From contig JACPGE010000044.1 in NCBI GenBank assembly GCA_016182605.1, positions 62,001-126,000 of the forward strand: a stretch of 64,000 bases of DNA, given 5' to 3'. The stretch comes from Candidatus Hydrogenedentota bacterium (GTDB lineage Bacteria; Hydrogenedentota; Hydrogenedentia; Hydrogenedentales; JAEUWI01). This document shows, piece after piece, positions 7,490-16,399 of this stretch (positions are counted from its first letter, which is position 1; the number at the start of each line of letters is the position of its first letter). The notes under the pieces were generated by a model, which was not told where the DNA came from, did no database searches, and saw nothing but the letters and a program-made list of their open reading frames with translations. Made by a program: the position numbers and the translations under genes.

Positions 7490-9586
7490 GTGTCCTCTTC
7501 CCGTAAATTTCTCGAAGGTCTCAATCCCCGTCAACGGGAGGCCGCGCGCCACACCGAAGGGCCGCTCCTCGTGCTTGCGGGCGCGGGCAGCGGAAAAACG
7601 CGCGTCATCACGCGCCGCATCGCGTACATTCTCTCCAACGATCTCGCCCGCCCCAGCGAAGTCCTCGCGGTCACCTTCACCAACAAGGCGGCCTCGGAAA
7701 TGCGCGAGCGGGTCTCCGAACTCATCGGCAAACAGGCGGCGCGCCATGTGGTCATCTCCACCTTCCATTCCTACTGCCTCCAGGTGCTGCGGAAACACAT
7801 CGAGGTGCTGGGTTTCCGCAAGAATTTCAGCATCGCCAGCGAAAGCGACAGCCGCACCCTGCTCCGCCGCGCCGTGGAAGACCTGCACACCACGGACAGC
7901 TTCAGCATTGCGGAATTTCAGTCGCAGATCAGCCTCCTGAAGAACACCTGCGAAGACCCCGCCAAGGGCCGGCCCATTGAGAAGGAGAACGAGGAGAAAT
8001 ACCAGAGCCACATGCCGCTCATCTTCGACGCCTACGCCTCGGCCCTGCGCGCGGCGAACAGCGTGGACTTTGACGACCTCCTCCTCCTCACCCTGCGGCT
8101 CTGGCGCGCGGACAAAGGCATCTACGATCAGTGCCACCGCCAGTTCAAGTACGTCATGGTCGACGAGTACCAGGACACGAACCAGGTGCAGTACGATCTG
8201 CTTCGCATGCTCGTGGATCACCATAAGAACCTTTGCGTCGTCGGCGATGACGATCAGTCCATCTACGCCTGGCGCGGCGCGGATTACCGCAACATCCTCG
8301 AATTTGAAAAACACTTCGAAAAGGCGCACGTCGTCACGCTCGATCAGAACTACCGCTCCACCGAAACCATCCTCGACGCGGCCAACCACGTCATCAAGAA
8401 CAACACCGCGCGCCGGAAAAAAAAGCTCTGGTCGGAACTGGGCAAGGGGCGCCTCATCGACTGGGTCGTGACCGCGAACGAAGAGGAAGAGGCCAAGGAA
8501 GCCCTCCAGTGGCTGCGCTTCATCCAGGAGCGCACGGGCGCGCGCTACAACGACTTCGCCATGCTCTACCGCAGCAACATCCAGTCGCGCCCGCTGGAAG
8601 TCACGCTGCGCCAGGCGGGCGTGCCCTATGTGGTCGTGGGCGGGCAGGACTTCTTCGAGCGCGCGGAGGTGAAGGACATCATCTCCTACTTAAAGATCAT
8701 TTCCAACCCGCGCGACGAGGCCGCCTTTCTCCGCGTGGTAAACATGCCCCGCCGCGGCATCGGCGACACCACGCTGCACAAGATCCACGACCTTTGCAGG
8801 CAAGAGGACCTCTCCCTCGGCCAGGCCATGGCGGAGTATCTCAAGCGCGAGCACGAACACGACGAAGAGCAGCTCTCGCTCGGCGAGGGCATGGTGCACG
8901 CCGCAAAGGCCAGCAACACCGACCGCGGCATCCGCGAGTTCCTCGGGCTCCTCAACACCTTCCGCAAGCGCTTCAAAGAAAAAAACGGATCCCTGCGCAA
9001 GATCGTGGAAGACCTCATCATTGCGATCGATTACCGCGGCGAGCTGGAGCGCCTCTGCAAAACGCCCCAGCAGGTCGAGGCGCGCTGGGGCAATGTGGAA
9101 GTCGTGCTCAAGGCCGTGGGCGACTACGAGGCCAAGGGCGAACAACCCAGCCTGGGCGGCTTCCTCGACGAGAGCCACCTCAATGCGGAGCCCATGTTCA
9201 GCCGCGAAGAACGCAAGGAAAAGGGCGTCACCCTCATGACCATGCACAGCGCGAAGGGCCTCGAATTCCCCTTCGTCTTCATCATGGGCATGGAAGAGGG
9301 CATCCTCCCCCATGAGCGGAGCATCAAGGAAGGCAATCTGGAAGAAGAGCGCCGCCTCTGCTACGTCGCCCTCACCCGCGGAAAACGCCACGTCTCCATC
9401 TTCGAGGCCCTCAGCCGCGTGAAACACGGCAAAGAACGCATCTGCCACACGAGCCGCTTCATGAGCGAGATCCCCGAAGAATTGCTCACCAAGCACATCA
9501 AGGCCGCGCGCAGCATGGTGGAAGAGAAGGTCGCCCCGCCCGAACCAAAGAAAAAAAAGGTGCGCCCAAAAAAGAAAGCACTGTAA
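7490..9586 (+). CDS. ATP-dependent DNA helicase, UvrD/PcrA/Rep family (superfamily 1A)
   Basis: 698 residues. All SF1 motifs can be read: Q-motif region LNPRQREAA, motif I AGAGSGKT (30-37), motif II VDEYQDT (from 224), motif III VGDDDQSIYAWRGA, motif IV LDQNYRS, motif V TMHSAKGLEFPFVF and motif VI EERRLCYVALTRGK. It unwinds 3'-5' during repair or replication restart. The C-terminus is a short Lys-rich tail (KKKKVRPKKKAL), and the protein is a little shorter than E. coli UvrD. The start is GTG with GGAG 5 bases upstream. It stands alone, followed by a repeat element and convergent genes. Choosing between UvrD, PcrA and Rep by name is not justified from sequence alone. Confidence 0.93.
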   Translation: MSSSRKFLEGLNPRQREAARHTEGPLLVLAGAGSGKTRVITRRIAYILSNDLARPSEVLAVTFTNKAASEMRERVSELIGKQAARHVVISTFHSYCLQVLRKHIEVLGFRKNFSIASESDSRTLLRRAVEDLHTTDSFSIAEFQSQISLLKNTCEDPAKGRPIEKENEEKYQSHMPLIFDAYASALRAANSVDFDDLLLLTLRLWRADKGIYDQCHRQFKYVMVDEYQDTNQVQYDLLRMLVDHHKNLCVVGDDDQSIYAWRGADYRNILEFEKHFEKAHVVTLDQNYRSTETILDAANHVIKNNTARRKKKLWSELGKGRLIDWVVTANEEEEAKEALQWLRFIQERTGARYNDFAMLYRSNIQSRPLEVTLRQAGVPYVVVGGQDFFERAEVKDIISYLKIISNPRDEAAFLRVVNMPRRGIGDTTLHKIHDLCRQEDLSLGQAMAEYLKREHEHDEEQLSLGEGMVHAAKASNTDRGIREFLGLLNTFRKRFKEKNGSLRKIVEDLIIAIDYRGELERLCKTPQQVEARWGNVEVVLKAVGDYEAKGEQPSLGGFLDESHLNAEPMFSREERKEKGVTLMTMHSAKGLEFPFVFIMGMEEGILPHERSIKEGNLEEERRLCYVALTRGKRHVSIFEALSRVKHGKERICHTSRFMSEIPEELLTKHIKAARSMVEEKVAPPEPKKKKVRPKKKAL

Positions 9587-9587
9587 G

Positions 9588-9632
9588 AATAGGGCGTATA
9601 GGTCGTGTAAGTCCTGTAGGACCTATAAAAAA
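9588..9632 (+). repeat. 9-bp-periodic TATAGGTCG element, copy A
   Basis: Five consecutive 9-mers directly after the helicase stop: AATAGGGCG, TATAGGTCG, TGTAAGTCC, TGTAGGACC, TATAAAAAA. A second copy in opposite orientation lies at 18039-18083. The 3' end also forms the U-tract of the minus-strand terminator at 9627-9667. Confidence 0.7.
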
Positions 9633-9667
9633 CTCCCCTTCCCAGCCTCGAATGAGGGGGAAGGGGA
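9627..9667 (-). terminator. Intrinsic terminator of the sugar operon (isomerase end)
   Basis: Read on the minus strand: stem TCCCCTTCCC / GGGAAGGGGA (10 bp) with a 14-base loop, then G and six T. It lies 24-64 bases after the stop codon of the TIM-barrel gene. Confidence 0.75.
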
Positions 9668-9690
9668 ATCAGGTAAAGATCAGCTGGTGC

Positions 9691-10656
9691 TCAGGCCCAG
9701 GTCATCGCTCCGCGCTTCTGCGTGATGATGCACTGCTTCAGGAATTCCACCGCCTTCGTCAGGCCTTCCTGACTCGACATCAGGCTGTCTTCGTGCTCGA
9801 TGCTGATCGGGCCGTCGTAGCCCACGAGACGCAGCGTCGAGAAGAAGTCTTTCCACCATTCCAGGCTGTGGCCATAGCCGCAGGTGCGGAAGACCCACGA
9901 ACGCTGGGCCTCCAGACCGTAGTGCTTCGTGTCGAGCACGCCGTTCACCGCCGCGTTCACCGGATCCACCTTCGAATCCTTCGCGTGCACGTGGAAGATC
10001 GCGTCGCCGCCAAGCGCCTTCACGCACTCGATGGGCTCCATGCCCTGCCAGAAGAAGTGGGACGGATCGAAGTTCGCGCCCAGGTTCTTGCCGCATTCCT
10101 TGCGCAGCTTGAGCAGCGTTTCCGTGTTGTAGACCACGAAGCCCGGGTGCGCTTCAAACGCCACGCGCACGCCGTGATCCTTCGCAAACTTCGCCTGCTT
10201 CGTCCAGTAGGGAATGACCACCTTGTTCCACTGGTAGTCGAGAATGTCCAGGTATTCCGGCGGCCAGGCGCAGGTCACCCAGTTCGGCTGTTCCGCCTTC
10301 GGGTCGGATCCCGGGCAGCCGGAGAAGTCGATGATCGTCTTCACGCCAAGCAGTTCCGCAAGCTTGATCGTGTCCGTCTGCACGTCCTGGTTCTTCTTCG
10401 CGAAGGCCTTGTTCGGGTGCAGGCAGTTGCCGTGACAGCTCAACGCGCTGATTTCCAGACCTTCGCCCTTGATCAACGCCAGCAGTTCTTCGCGCTTGGG
10501 CTTGCTGCCCAGCAGTTCCTTCAGCGGCGCATGCGGGCCGCCGGGATAATTCCCCGTGCCCAGCTCCACCGTGTCCAGCCCGAGCGGGCGGATGATCTCA
10601 AGCACCTGCTTCAGGGGCTTGTCGCCAAACATGGCGGTCAACAATCCAAGTTTCAT
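9691..10656 (-). CDS. Sugar phosphate isomerase/epimerase (xylose isomerase-like TIM barrel)
   Basis: 321 residues of the AP_endonuc_2/IolE-like family. It starts MKLGLLTAMFGDKPLKQVLE, with strand/metal-ligand motifs DTVELGTGNYPGG, ISALSCHGNCLHPN, VRVAFEAHPGFVVYN, LGANFDPSHFFWQG and HVHAKDSKVD, and the late Glu in ISIEHEDSLM. These are the usual divalent-metal ligands (Glu, Asp, His, Glu). The likely activity is isomerisation or epimerisation of a keto-sugar or cyclitol. It is the last gene of a minus-strand unit with the Gfo/Idh oxidoreductase and the small membrane protein, suggesting oxidation then rearrangement of one sugar. GGAG lies 8 bases before the ATG. The substrate is unknown. Confidence 0.88.
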   Translation of the reverse strand: MKLGLLTAMFGDKPLKQVLEIIRPLGLDTVELGTGNYPGGPHAPLKELLGSKPKREELLALIKGEGLEISALSCHGNCLHPNKAFAKKNQDVQTDTIKLAELLGVKTIIDFSGCPGSDPKAEQPNWVTCAWPPEYLDILDYQWNKVVIPYWTKQAKFAKDHGVRVAFEAHPGFVVYNTETLLKLRKECGKNLGANFDPSHFFWQGMEPIECVKALGGDAIFHVHAKDSKVDPVNAAVNGVLDTKHYGLEAQRSWVFRTCGYGHSLEWWKDFFSTLRLVGYDGPISIEHEDSLMSSQEGLTKAVEFLKQCIITQKRGAMTWA

Positions 10657-10731
10657 GGTCCGTTCTCCTTCGTTGCCATTCTAGAGGCAGTAACCGGCGC
10701 AGCCCAGAGCCCGCCACCGGTGATTGTGCGT

Positions 10732-10974
10732 TCAAACATTCGGGCTTCGCGATTCCAGCGCCTTCTGGATGGATCTCATCGTGTCGAGCATGGCTTCTTG
10801 CTGCTCCACCTGCCTGTTTTGCAGGACGACGTGCTCCTCTAACAATACGTGCAGTCTGCCGATCCCCATGAGGTACCGGACAATGAGCACCATGGCGACA
10901 AACAGTACCCCATTCAAGAATATCGCGAACGAGCCGCCAATGGCCAAGCCCAAGTACGGTTGAAATCCATTCAT
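10732..10974 (-). CDS. Small single-pass membrane protein, unknown
   Basis: 80 residues. MNGFQPYLGLAIGG leads into a hydrophobic segment (about 8-36, GSFAIFLNGVLFVAMVLIV), followed by a cytoplasmic, Gln/Glu-rich amphipathic tail likely to form a short coiled coil (HVLLEEHVVLQNRQVEQQEA). I recognise no family. The ATG at 10974 is preceded by GAGGTG; the open frame also has a GTG two codons earlier. It lies between two sugar-enzyme genes (33 bp after one, 75 bp before the other), so it is probably in their transcript. Confidence 0.6.
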   Translation of the reverse strand: MNGFQPYLGLAIGGSFAIFLNGVLFVAMVLIVRYLMGIGRLHVLLEEHVVLQNRQVEQQEAMLDTMRSIQKALESRSPNV

Positions 10975-11007
10975 GTTCACCTCGCCTGGGCTCAGCCCTC
11001 TTGGAAT

Positions 11008-12174
11008 TTACTTTACAGTGACCCACTTCTTCTTCGCGGCCGCTTTCTCCACTGCGTCAAGCACCATCTGGCAGCGCAGGCCGTCTTCGAAGGTCGGGTA
11101 GGTGACTTTCTTCTTGCCAAGCTGCTGAATGAATTCATAGACCTCGTGGGTGAAGAGGTGTTCATAGCCGATGAGGTGGGCGCTCGGCCACCAGTTCGCC
11201 GCGTAGGGATGGGCCCCATCGGTCGCGTGAATGGAACGGAAGCCCTGCAGGTGCGGCGGATCCGCGATGTTGTAGTACTGGAACTTGTGCATGTCTTCCT
11301 GGTTGAAGATCACGCTGCCCTTGCTGCCGTAGATCTCGATGCAGTTCTGGTTGCGTTTGCCCGGCGCAAAGCGCGTCGCTTCGAAGGTCCCCAGCGTGTT
11401 GGCGCCTTTGAACCGCGCCAGCACGATCACGCCGTCGTCCACGTCTACCACGCCCTTCTTCGCGCTCTTCTTCGTGGCCTTCGCCGCAATCGTCGCCTGG
11501 CCCTCGATCACCGGGCGCTCCTTGATGAAGGTCTGCATCGCCGCGCTCACTTCGCCGATCTCGCCCACCAGGTACTGCGCCATGTCGATGATGTGCGCGC
11601 CGATGTCGCCCAGCGATCCCGTGCCCGAGTATTTCTTCTGCAAGCGCCAGTTCACCGGAAACTCCGGATCCACGATCCAGTCCTGCAGGTAACACGCGCG
11701 CACGTGAAAGATCTCGCCCAGATCGCCCCGGCCGATCATCGCCTTGATCGTCTGAATCGCGGGATTGAAGCGGTACGTGTAGCCGCAAAGATTGTTCACG
11801 CCCGCCTTCTTCACCGCCGCCGCCATCGCCTTCGCCTCCTTCAGCGAATTCGCCAGCGGCTTCTCGCATATGATGTGCTTGCCCGCCTTCGCCGCTTCTA
11901 TCGCCATGGCCGCATGCATGTAGCCCGGCGACGAGATATCCACGATGTCGATGTCGGGACGGTTCACCACGCGCTTCCAGTCGGTGTCGAATTCTTCCCA
12001 GCCGAAGTTCGCCGCGGCGTCCTTCGTCCCTTCGGGATCCTGGCCGCAGATGACCTTCATGACCGGCTCTACGTTCAGATCGAAAAAGCGCGATACCTGA
12101 CGGAAAGCGTTGCTGTGCGCCTTCCCCATAAACTTCGTGCCGATAAGGGCCACATTCACTTTCTTCTTCGCCAT
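11008..12174 (-). CDS. Gfo/Idh/MocA family oxidoreductase
   Basis: 388 residues. The N-terminal Rossmann domain reads VNVALIGTKFMGKAHSNAF, a variant of GxGxxGxxH. It is followed by DIVDISSPGYMHAAMAIEAAKAGKHIICEKPLANS, with the EKP motif holding the catalytic Lys. The C-terminal alpha/beta domain has GSLGDIGAHIIDMAQYLVG, where the GxHxxD motif supplies catalytic Asp/His. It oxidises or reduces a sugar or cyclitol with NAD(P). It is first gene of the operon that continues with the 80-residue membrane protein and the TIM-barrel isomerase. The start at MAKKKVNV has GGAAGGAAC ahead. It is divergent from the ROK gene; 236 bp separate them. Confidence 0.92.
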   Translation of the reverse strand: MAKKKVNVALIGTKFMGKAHSNAFRQVSRFFDLNVEPVMKVICGQDPEGTKDAAANFGWEEFDTDWKRVVNRPDIDIVDISSPGYMHAAMAIEAAKAGKHIICEKPLANSLKEAKAMAAAVKKAGVNNLCGYTYRFNPAIQTIKAMIGRGDLGEIFHVRACYLQDWIVDPEFPVNWRLQKKYSGTGSLGDIGAHIIDMAQYLVGEIGEVSAAMQTFIKERPVIEGQATIAAKATKKSAKKGVVDVDDGVIVLARFKGANTLGTFEATRFAPGKRNQNCIEIYGSKGSVIFNQEDMHKFQYYNIADPPHLQGFRSIHATDGAHPYAANWWPSAHLIGYEHLFTHEVYEFIQQLGKKKVTYPTFEDGLRCQMVLDAVEKAAAKKKWVTVK

Positions 12175-12333
12175 CGTGTTCCTTCCTTCCTTGATTCCGC
12201 GGATGCGCGCGGGGTGTTCCCGGCTTGCCTGTGGCGGCAGCACGGACCACAGCCCGGCGGAGGTGCGGAGTGAACCGCCATTATAGAAACTTGAACGGGA
12301 GAAGCCAAGCTACCCCCAACCCACTCCGTCAAC

Positions 12334-12363
12334 TTAAACAGGACCCCGCCCCTATGCTATAGT
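12334..12363 (+). promoter_or_regulatory. Candidate sigma-70 promoter for the ROK/PIG-L/TPR operon
   Basis: TTAAAC, 18 bases, TATAGT, ending 47 bases before the ROK start codon in an otherwise GC-rich divergent gap. Confidence 0.45.
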
Positions 12364-12410
12364 AGAGGCCTTTCTGCCCCTGTTTTCAACCTCTTTCCGA
12401 TGGGAATGCC

Positions 12411-13817
12411 ATGTCGTACGATTGGATGCTCCTCCAACCCGCGGTGCTGCCGCCCCTGGAACCCGATTTTAAACCCGCCGCACTCGCCAACCGCGCCTTC
12501 CTCGCGCGTGTGAAGACCTCCGGAAACGCCGTGCCCCTCGTGCTCGGTCTCGAACGCAGCGATGGCACCGTCTCGCGCTTCGAAACCCGCGCCTTCCCCG
12601 AGGGCCATCCCGAATGCGCCGCCAACAACTTCTACGCGGAACGCCTCCTCAAGTTTCTCCTCTGGCAGCGCGGCGCCTGCACCGTCCACGTGGGCGGCCC
12701 CGCCTCCATTGCGGCGCACCTGGCCGCCGCCTACGCCCCGGATGGCGCACGCGCCTTCGACTACGAGTTCATGGGCGAATCCATCTATGAAAAGCCCTTC
12801 TCCGTCGCCGCCTGCGCGCCGCAAGACGTGCCCCCGGAACGCGAACTCACGCGCCCCCTCGGGCGCCACCTCGAAGGCTGCCGCATCGGCTTCGATCTCG
12901 GCGCTTCCGACCGAAAGGTCTCCGCGGTGGTCGATGGCGAGGCCATCTACTCGGAAGAAGTCGTCTGGGAACCGCGCAAGCACAGCGACCCCGCCTACCA
13001 TTACAACGAGGTCATGGCCTCCATCAAGACCGCCGCTTCGAAAATGCCGCGCGTCGATGCCATTGGCGGCAGTTCCGCCGGCGTCTATATCAACAGCCGC
13101 GCCATGGTCGCCTCCCTCTTCCGCGGCATCCCGAAAGACCGCTTCCACGAAGTGCGCGACATGTTCCTGCGCATCGGCCAGGAATTAGACGTGCCCATCG
13201 AGGTCGTGAACGACGGCGAAGTCACCGCACTCGCAGGCAGCATGTCCCTCGAAGATGGCGGCGTCCTCGGCATCGCCCTCGGCTCCAGCGAGGCCGGCGG
13301 CTACGTCACGCCCGATGGCAACATCACAAGCTGGCTCAACGAACTCGCCTTCTGCCCCGTCGACTACAACCCAAACGGCCCCCTCGAAGAATGGTCCGGC
13401 GATCGCGGCGTCGGCGCGCGCTATTTCTCCCAGCAATGCGTCTTCCGGCTCGCGCCCCGCGCCGGCATCGAGATCCCCGAAGACATCACCGACGCCGAAA
13501 AACTCAAACTCGTCCAGGAAAAACTCGAAGCGGGCCACGAAGGCGCGCGCAAAATCTGGGAGAGCATGGGCGTCTATCTCGGCTACTCCATCGCCCACTA
13601 CAACGATTTCTACGACCTGCGCCACGTCCTCATTCTCGGCCGCTGCACCTCCGGTTCCGGCGGCGGCCTCCTCCTCAACGGCGCCAGGGCCATCCTCGAA
13701 TCCGAGTTCCCGGAGATCGCGCGAAAGGTCAACATCCAGTTGCCCGACGAAAAGAGCCGGCGCGTCGGCCAATCCATCGCAGCCGCAAGCCTCCCCGTTC
13801 TGACCCGCAACGTATAA
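12411..13817 (+). CDS. ROK-like (ASKHA fold) protein, divergent and long
   Basis: 468 residues, longer than typical ROK kinases (300-400). An N-terminal ~155-residue region is unfamiliar. The ASKHA part begins RIGFDLGASDRKVSAVVDGE (phosphate-1 loop, about 162-181), then AIGGSSAGVYINSR, VVNDGEVTALAGSM (ROK-type catalytic Asp) and LGIALGSSEAGGYVTPDG. The ROK zinc signature with clustered Cys is absent; instead there is LAFCPVDYNPNGPLEEWSGDRGVG. Sugar binding or phosphorylation is possible but the active site is altered. It starts the + strand unit with the PIG-L gene 12 bp downstream. GGGAAT precedes the ATG. Confidence 0.7.
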   Translation: MSYDWMLLQPAVLPPLEPDFKPAALANRAFLARVKTSGNAVPLVLGLERSDGTVSRFETRAFPEGHPECAANNFYAERLLKFLLWQRGACTVHVGGPASIAAHLAAAYAPDGARAFDYEFMGESIYEKPFSVAACAPQDVPPERELTRPLGRHLEGCRIGFDLGASDRKVSAVVDGEAIYSEEVVWEPRKHSDPAYHYNEVMASIKTAASKMPRVDAIGGSSAGVYINSRAMVASLFRGIPKDRFHEVRDMFLRIGQELDVPIEVVNDGEVTALAGSMSLEDGGVLGIALGSSEAGGYVTPDGNITSWLNELAFCPVDYNPNGPLEEWSGDRGVGARYFSQQCVFRLAPRAGIEIPEDITDAEKLKLVQEKLEAGHEGARKIWESMGVYLGYSIAHYNDFYDLRHVLILGRCTSGSGGGLLLNGARAILESEFPEIARKVNIQLPDEKSRRVGQSIAAASLPVLTRNV

Positions 13818-13829
13818 GGATTTCCCCGT

Positions 13830-14687
13830 ATGCAGTTCTCCTGTAAAGAAGCCGAACTCTATATTCCCGATGGCGTCGAAGAAAGCGCCGCGCTCGCGCG
13901 CACCACCCACCTGGCCATCGGCGCCCACCAGGACGACCTGGAAATCATGGCCTGCGAAGGCATCCTCACCTGCTTCCAGCAGCCGGACCTGTGGTACACC
14001 GGCGTCGTCGTCACCAATGGCAGCGGCTCGCCCCGCTCCGACGTCTACGCGAATTACTCCGACGATGAAATGGTGAAGATCCGCCGCAAGGAACAAAAAA
14101 AGGCCGCCCTCATCGGCGACTTCGCCGCACAGTTTCTCCTCGATTTCCCCAGTGGCGCCGTGAAGAGCCCCACGGACGACGCCCCCATCAACGACCTCGT
14201 CCGCATCCTCGAAGCCACCCGGCCGAAAATTCTCTACACCCACAACCTCGCCGACAAACACGACACCCACATCGGCGTCACCATGAAGGTGCTCCACGCC
14301 CTGCGCCGCCTGGAGCCGGAAGCGCGCCCGGAAAAAGTCTACGGCTGCGAGGTCTGGCGCGACCTCGACTGGATGGTCGACACCGACAAGATCGCCTTCG
14401 ACGTCTCCGCCCGCGAAAACCTCCAGTTCGCCCTGCTCGGCGTCTTCGACAGCCAGATCGCCGGCGGCAAACGCTACGACCTCTCCACCATGGGACGCCG
14501 CCGCGCCCATGCCACCTACCACCAGTCCCACGGTGTCGATGAGACCACCGGCATCACCTTCGGCATGGATCTCACCCCCCTCATGGCCGCCGATCCCTTC
14601 GATCCCGTCGCGTTCGTACAGCACTACATCAACCGATTTCACGAAGATGTCACCGATCGCGTCGCACGCATCGCGGGGAACGGATGA
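13830..14687 (+). CDS. PIG-L family (LmbE-like) deacetylase
   Basis: 285 residues. The metal-binding motif AHQDDLEIMACEGIL (about 31-45) corresponds to the family's AHPDDxE, with Gln in place of Pro. Further family features are VVVTNGSGSPR and a late YTHNLADKHDTHIGVTMKVL, whose His-xx-Asp/His completes the zinc site. Members remove N-acetyl groups from GlcNAc-type glycoconjugates. It follows the ROK gene by 12 bp and its stop overlaps the TPR start (ATGA), so the three are translationally linked. This suggests a small pathway for an amino sugar. Confidence 0.88.
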   Translation: MQFSCKEAELYIPDGVEESAALARTTHLAIGAHQDDLEIMACEGILTCFQQPDLWYTGVVVTNGSGSPRSDVYANYSDDEMVKIRRKEQKKAALIGDFAAQFLLDFPSGAVKSPTDDAPINDLVRILEATRPKILYTHNLADKHDTHIGVTMKVLHALRRLEPEARPEKVYGCEVWRDLDWMVDTDKIAFDVSARENLQFALLGVFDSQIAGGKRYDLSTMGRRRAHATYHQSHGVDETTGITFGMDLTPLMAADPFDPVAFVQHYINRFHEDVTDRVARIAGNG

Positions 14688-15169
14688 GCACCCAACTCGT
14701 ATTCGGTCTCCTCGTGCTGGTGGCCCTCATCGGGTATCAGGCCGCAGCGCGTTATTACCACGCGCACAAAACACAGGAATGGTGGCTGAAAAGCAAGGAA
14801 GCCTGGGTCGCCGGTGATCTGCCCGCAGCCACCAACGCCCTCGAGCGCTGCCTGAAATGGGCCCCGCTCGCCGTCGCGCCCCGCGTGCTCCTCGCCACCG
14901 CACTCGCACGGCAGGGACGCCTCAAGGAAGCCGAAGATCACCTGCGCATGGCGGCCGACCTCCAGCCCAAGGAGGCCTCGGGCTATGTCGAACTCGCCCT
15001 CTTCTACGCCTCCGCATGCACCGGACGCATGGCGGACGCCGCAAGCGCGCTGGAACGGGCGCTCAAGTGCGACCCGCAAGTCGCAACACAACTCCTGCAT
15101 GACCGCCGCTTCGACCAACTCCGCGAGGTCCCCGAACTAAAGCCCATGCTCACGGCGGACACACCGTAA
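14684..15169 (+). CDS. Membrane-anchored TPR protein
   Basis: 161 residues. An N-terminal hydrophobic anchor (about 4-22, LVFGLLVLVALIGYQAAA) is followed by about three tetratricopeptide-type helix pairs (AWVAGDLPAATNALERCLKWAP, ATALARQGRLKEAEDHLRMAADLQP, GRMADAASALERALKCDP). The TPR part would scaffold protein contacts. The start overlaps the PIG-L stop by 4 bp (ATGA). The TPR part faces cytoplasm or periplasm depending on topology, which cannot be decided here. Confidence 0.75.
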   Translation: MSTQLVFGLLVLVALIGYQAAARYYHAHKTQEWWLKSKEAWVAGDLPAATNALERCLKWAPLAVAPRVLLATALARQGRLKEAEDHLRMAADLQPKEASGYVELALFYASACTGRMADAASALERALKCDPQVATQLLHDRRFDQLREVPELKPMLTADTP

Positions 15170-15223
15170 CGTCTCCTGCACGGAAAAGTTGAGCGCGCCC
15201 AGAAGTCACTCGCGCCCTTCCAT

Positions 15224-16399
15224 TCACTTCCGGGGATTCTCATACCAGATCACCCCCAGCCCTTCCCGCTCTTCGCATGTGAGTATGTCCGGGTCCCCAT
15301 CGCCGTCCAGATCGATCACCTCTACCCGGTCAAACTTCGTGCCTTCCAGTCCGCTCACGTCAATAAAATCCTGCGCCCCGTTCCGCTTCGGGTCCGCATA
15401 ATTGCGCAGAAGGATGACCCCCATCTTGCCCCCCACGTTCTCGCAGCTATAGACCAGATCAAACGCGCCATCACCATCAAAATCGCCGCGCGCAACCCCC
15501 TTGCCCGTGCCCAGCCCCGGCGGCAATGCCAGCATGATCGGCTCCTCGCCCGCAGCGTGCAGCACCGGGCCCGCGTCGGACGTGGCGCATACCACCGAAG
15601 CATTCATTGGTCCCGATACGTAATCGAGAAACATCCATTCGTGCTCTGGACCGGCAATAGAAGAAACCTGCCAGTCTTGCTGCGCCTCCGTGGGCGGAGC
15701 GATTGCAAAGCACCCCACATGGGGCGTCCTGCGATTGCTCACAATCAATGCGCTCAGATCCGTGCCGTGCGGCCCGTAGTCCGCCGCTATCGACATGACC
15801 CACCCCATGTCGTGGATCTTGTGCCACGTCCACGCCGCCACCGCCCGGGGCTCCCGGGAAATCGCATACACGCCAATCTGACCGTTGGGATTCTTGCTGC
15901 CCGCGGCTATGCGCACACATCGGGAAGATCCCGCGTACAACGGCAGCGTATACATCCAGCGCGTCTTCCCCACGCTGTCCGGTATCGCCTGGGTCTCCCA
16001 CGCGTCCGCATCAAGATAGCGCTCCGGCGCTTTCGGCGCCCAATGCACGAACAAGGTCTGCGTGCCGCCTTCCGACGCGGAAAGCACATCCATCGCACCA
16101 TCGCCATCCAGATCCGCCAGCACCGCGTCTTCTCCATCCGCCACCCGGCCCACGGTCACCTGGGGCCACGGCTCGCGTACGCGCGCAACACCGGGATGGA
16201 GATAGACCCGCACCACGCCCCCCTCCTCCCAGGCCGTCGCAATATCCGCCAATCCATCCCCGTTCGCATCGTCAATGCGGACCCCGTCCGCCCCCGCCGA
16301 ACTCGCGTCGATCGTGTGCCGCATCCAGGCGCCGTGCCCCACCACTGCATACAAGCCGCAGATCAACAGCGTCGACAGGATCCGGCAGGATGCGCTCAT
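15224..16399 (-). CDS. Exported FG-GAP/VCBS repeat protein
   Basis: 391 residues. A signal peptide (about 1-27, ending VVGHGAW) precedes at least four FG-GAP/VCBS repeats with calcium loops: DDANGDGLADIATAW, DLDGDGAMDVLSAS, DFDGDGAFDLVYSC and DLDGDGDPDILTCEE. These form a beta-propeller, usually extracellular, for ligand or carbohydrate binding. The start ATG overlaps the sulfatase stop (ATGA), so it is translationally coupled as the second gene of the unit. The pairing suggests a surface protein that presents or senses the sulfated substrate (inference). Confidence 0.85.
   Translation of the reverse strand: MSASCRILSTLLICGLYAVVGHGAWMRHTIDASSAGADGVRIDDANGDGLADIATAWEEGGVVRVYLHPGVARVREPWPQVTVGRVADGEDAVLADLDGDGAMDVLSASEGGTQTLFVHWAPKAPERYLDADAWETQAIPDSVGKTRWMYTLPLYAGSSRCVRIAAGSKNPNGQIGVYAISREPRAVAAWTWHKIHDMGWVMSIAADYGPHGTDLSALIVSNRRTPHVGCFAIAPPTEAQQDWQVSSIAGPEHEWMFLDYVSGPMNASVVCATSDAGPVLHAAGEEPIMLALPPGLGTGKGVARGDFDGDGAFDLVYSCENVGGKMGVILLRNYADPKRNGAQDFIDVSGLEGTKFDRVEVIDLDGDGDPDILTCEEREGLGVIWYENPRK

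Noticed and set aside
9597-9631. TATAGGTC...GACCTATA as a terminator for the helicase gene
   Set aside because: The 8-bp stem has A's instead of T's after it on the + strand. It is better explained as part of the 9-bp-periodic repeat and of the minus-strand terminator.
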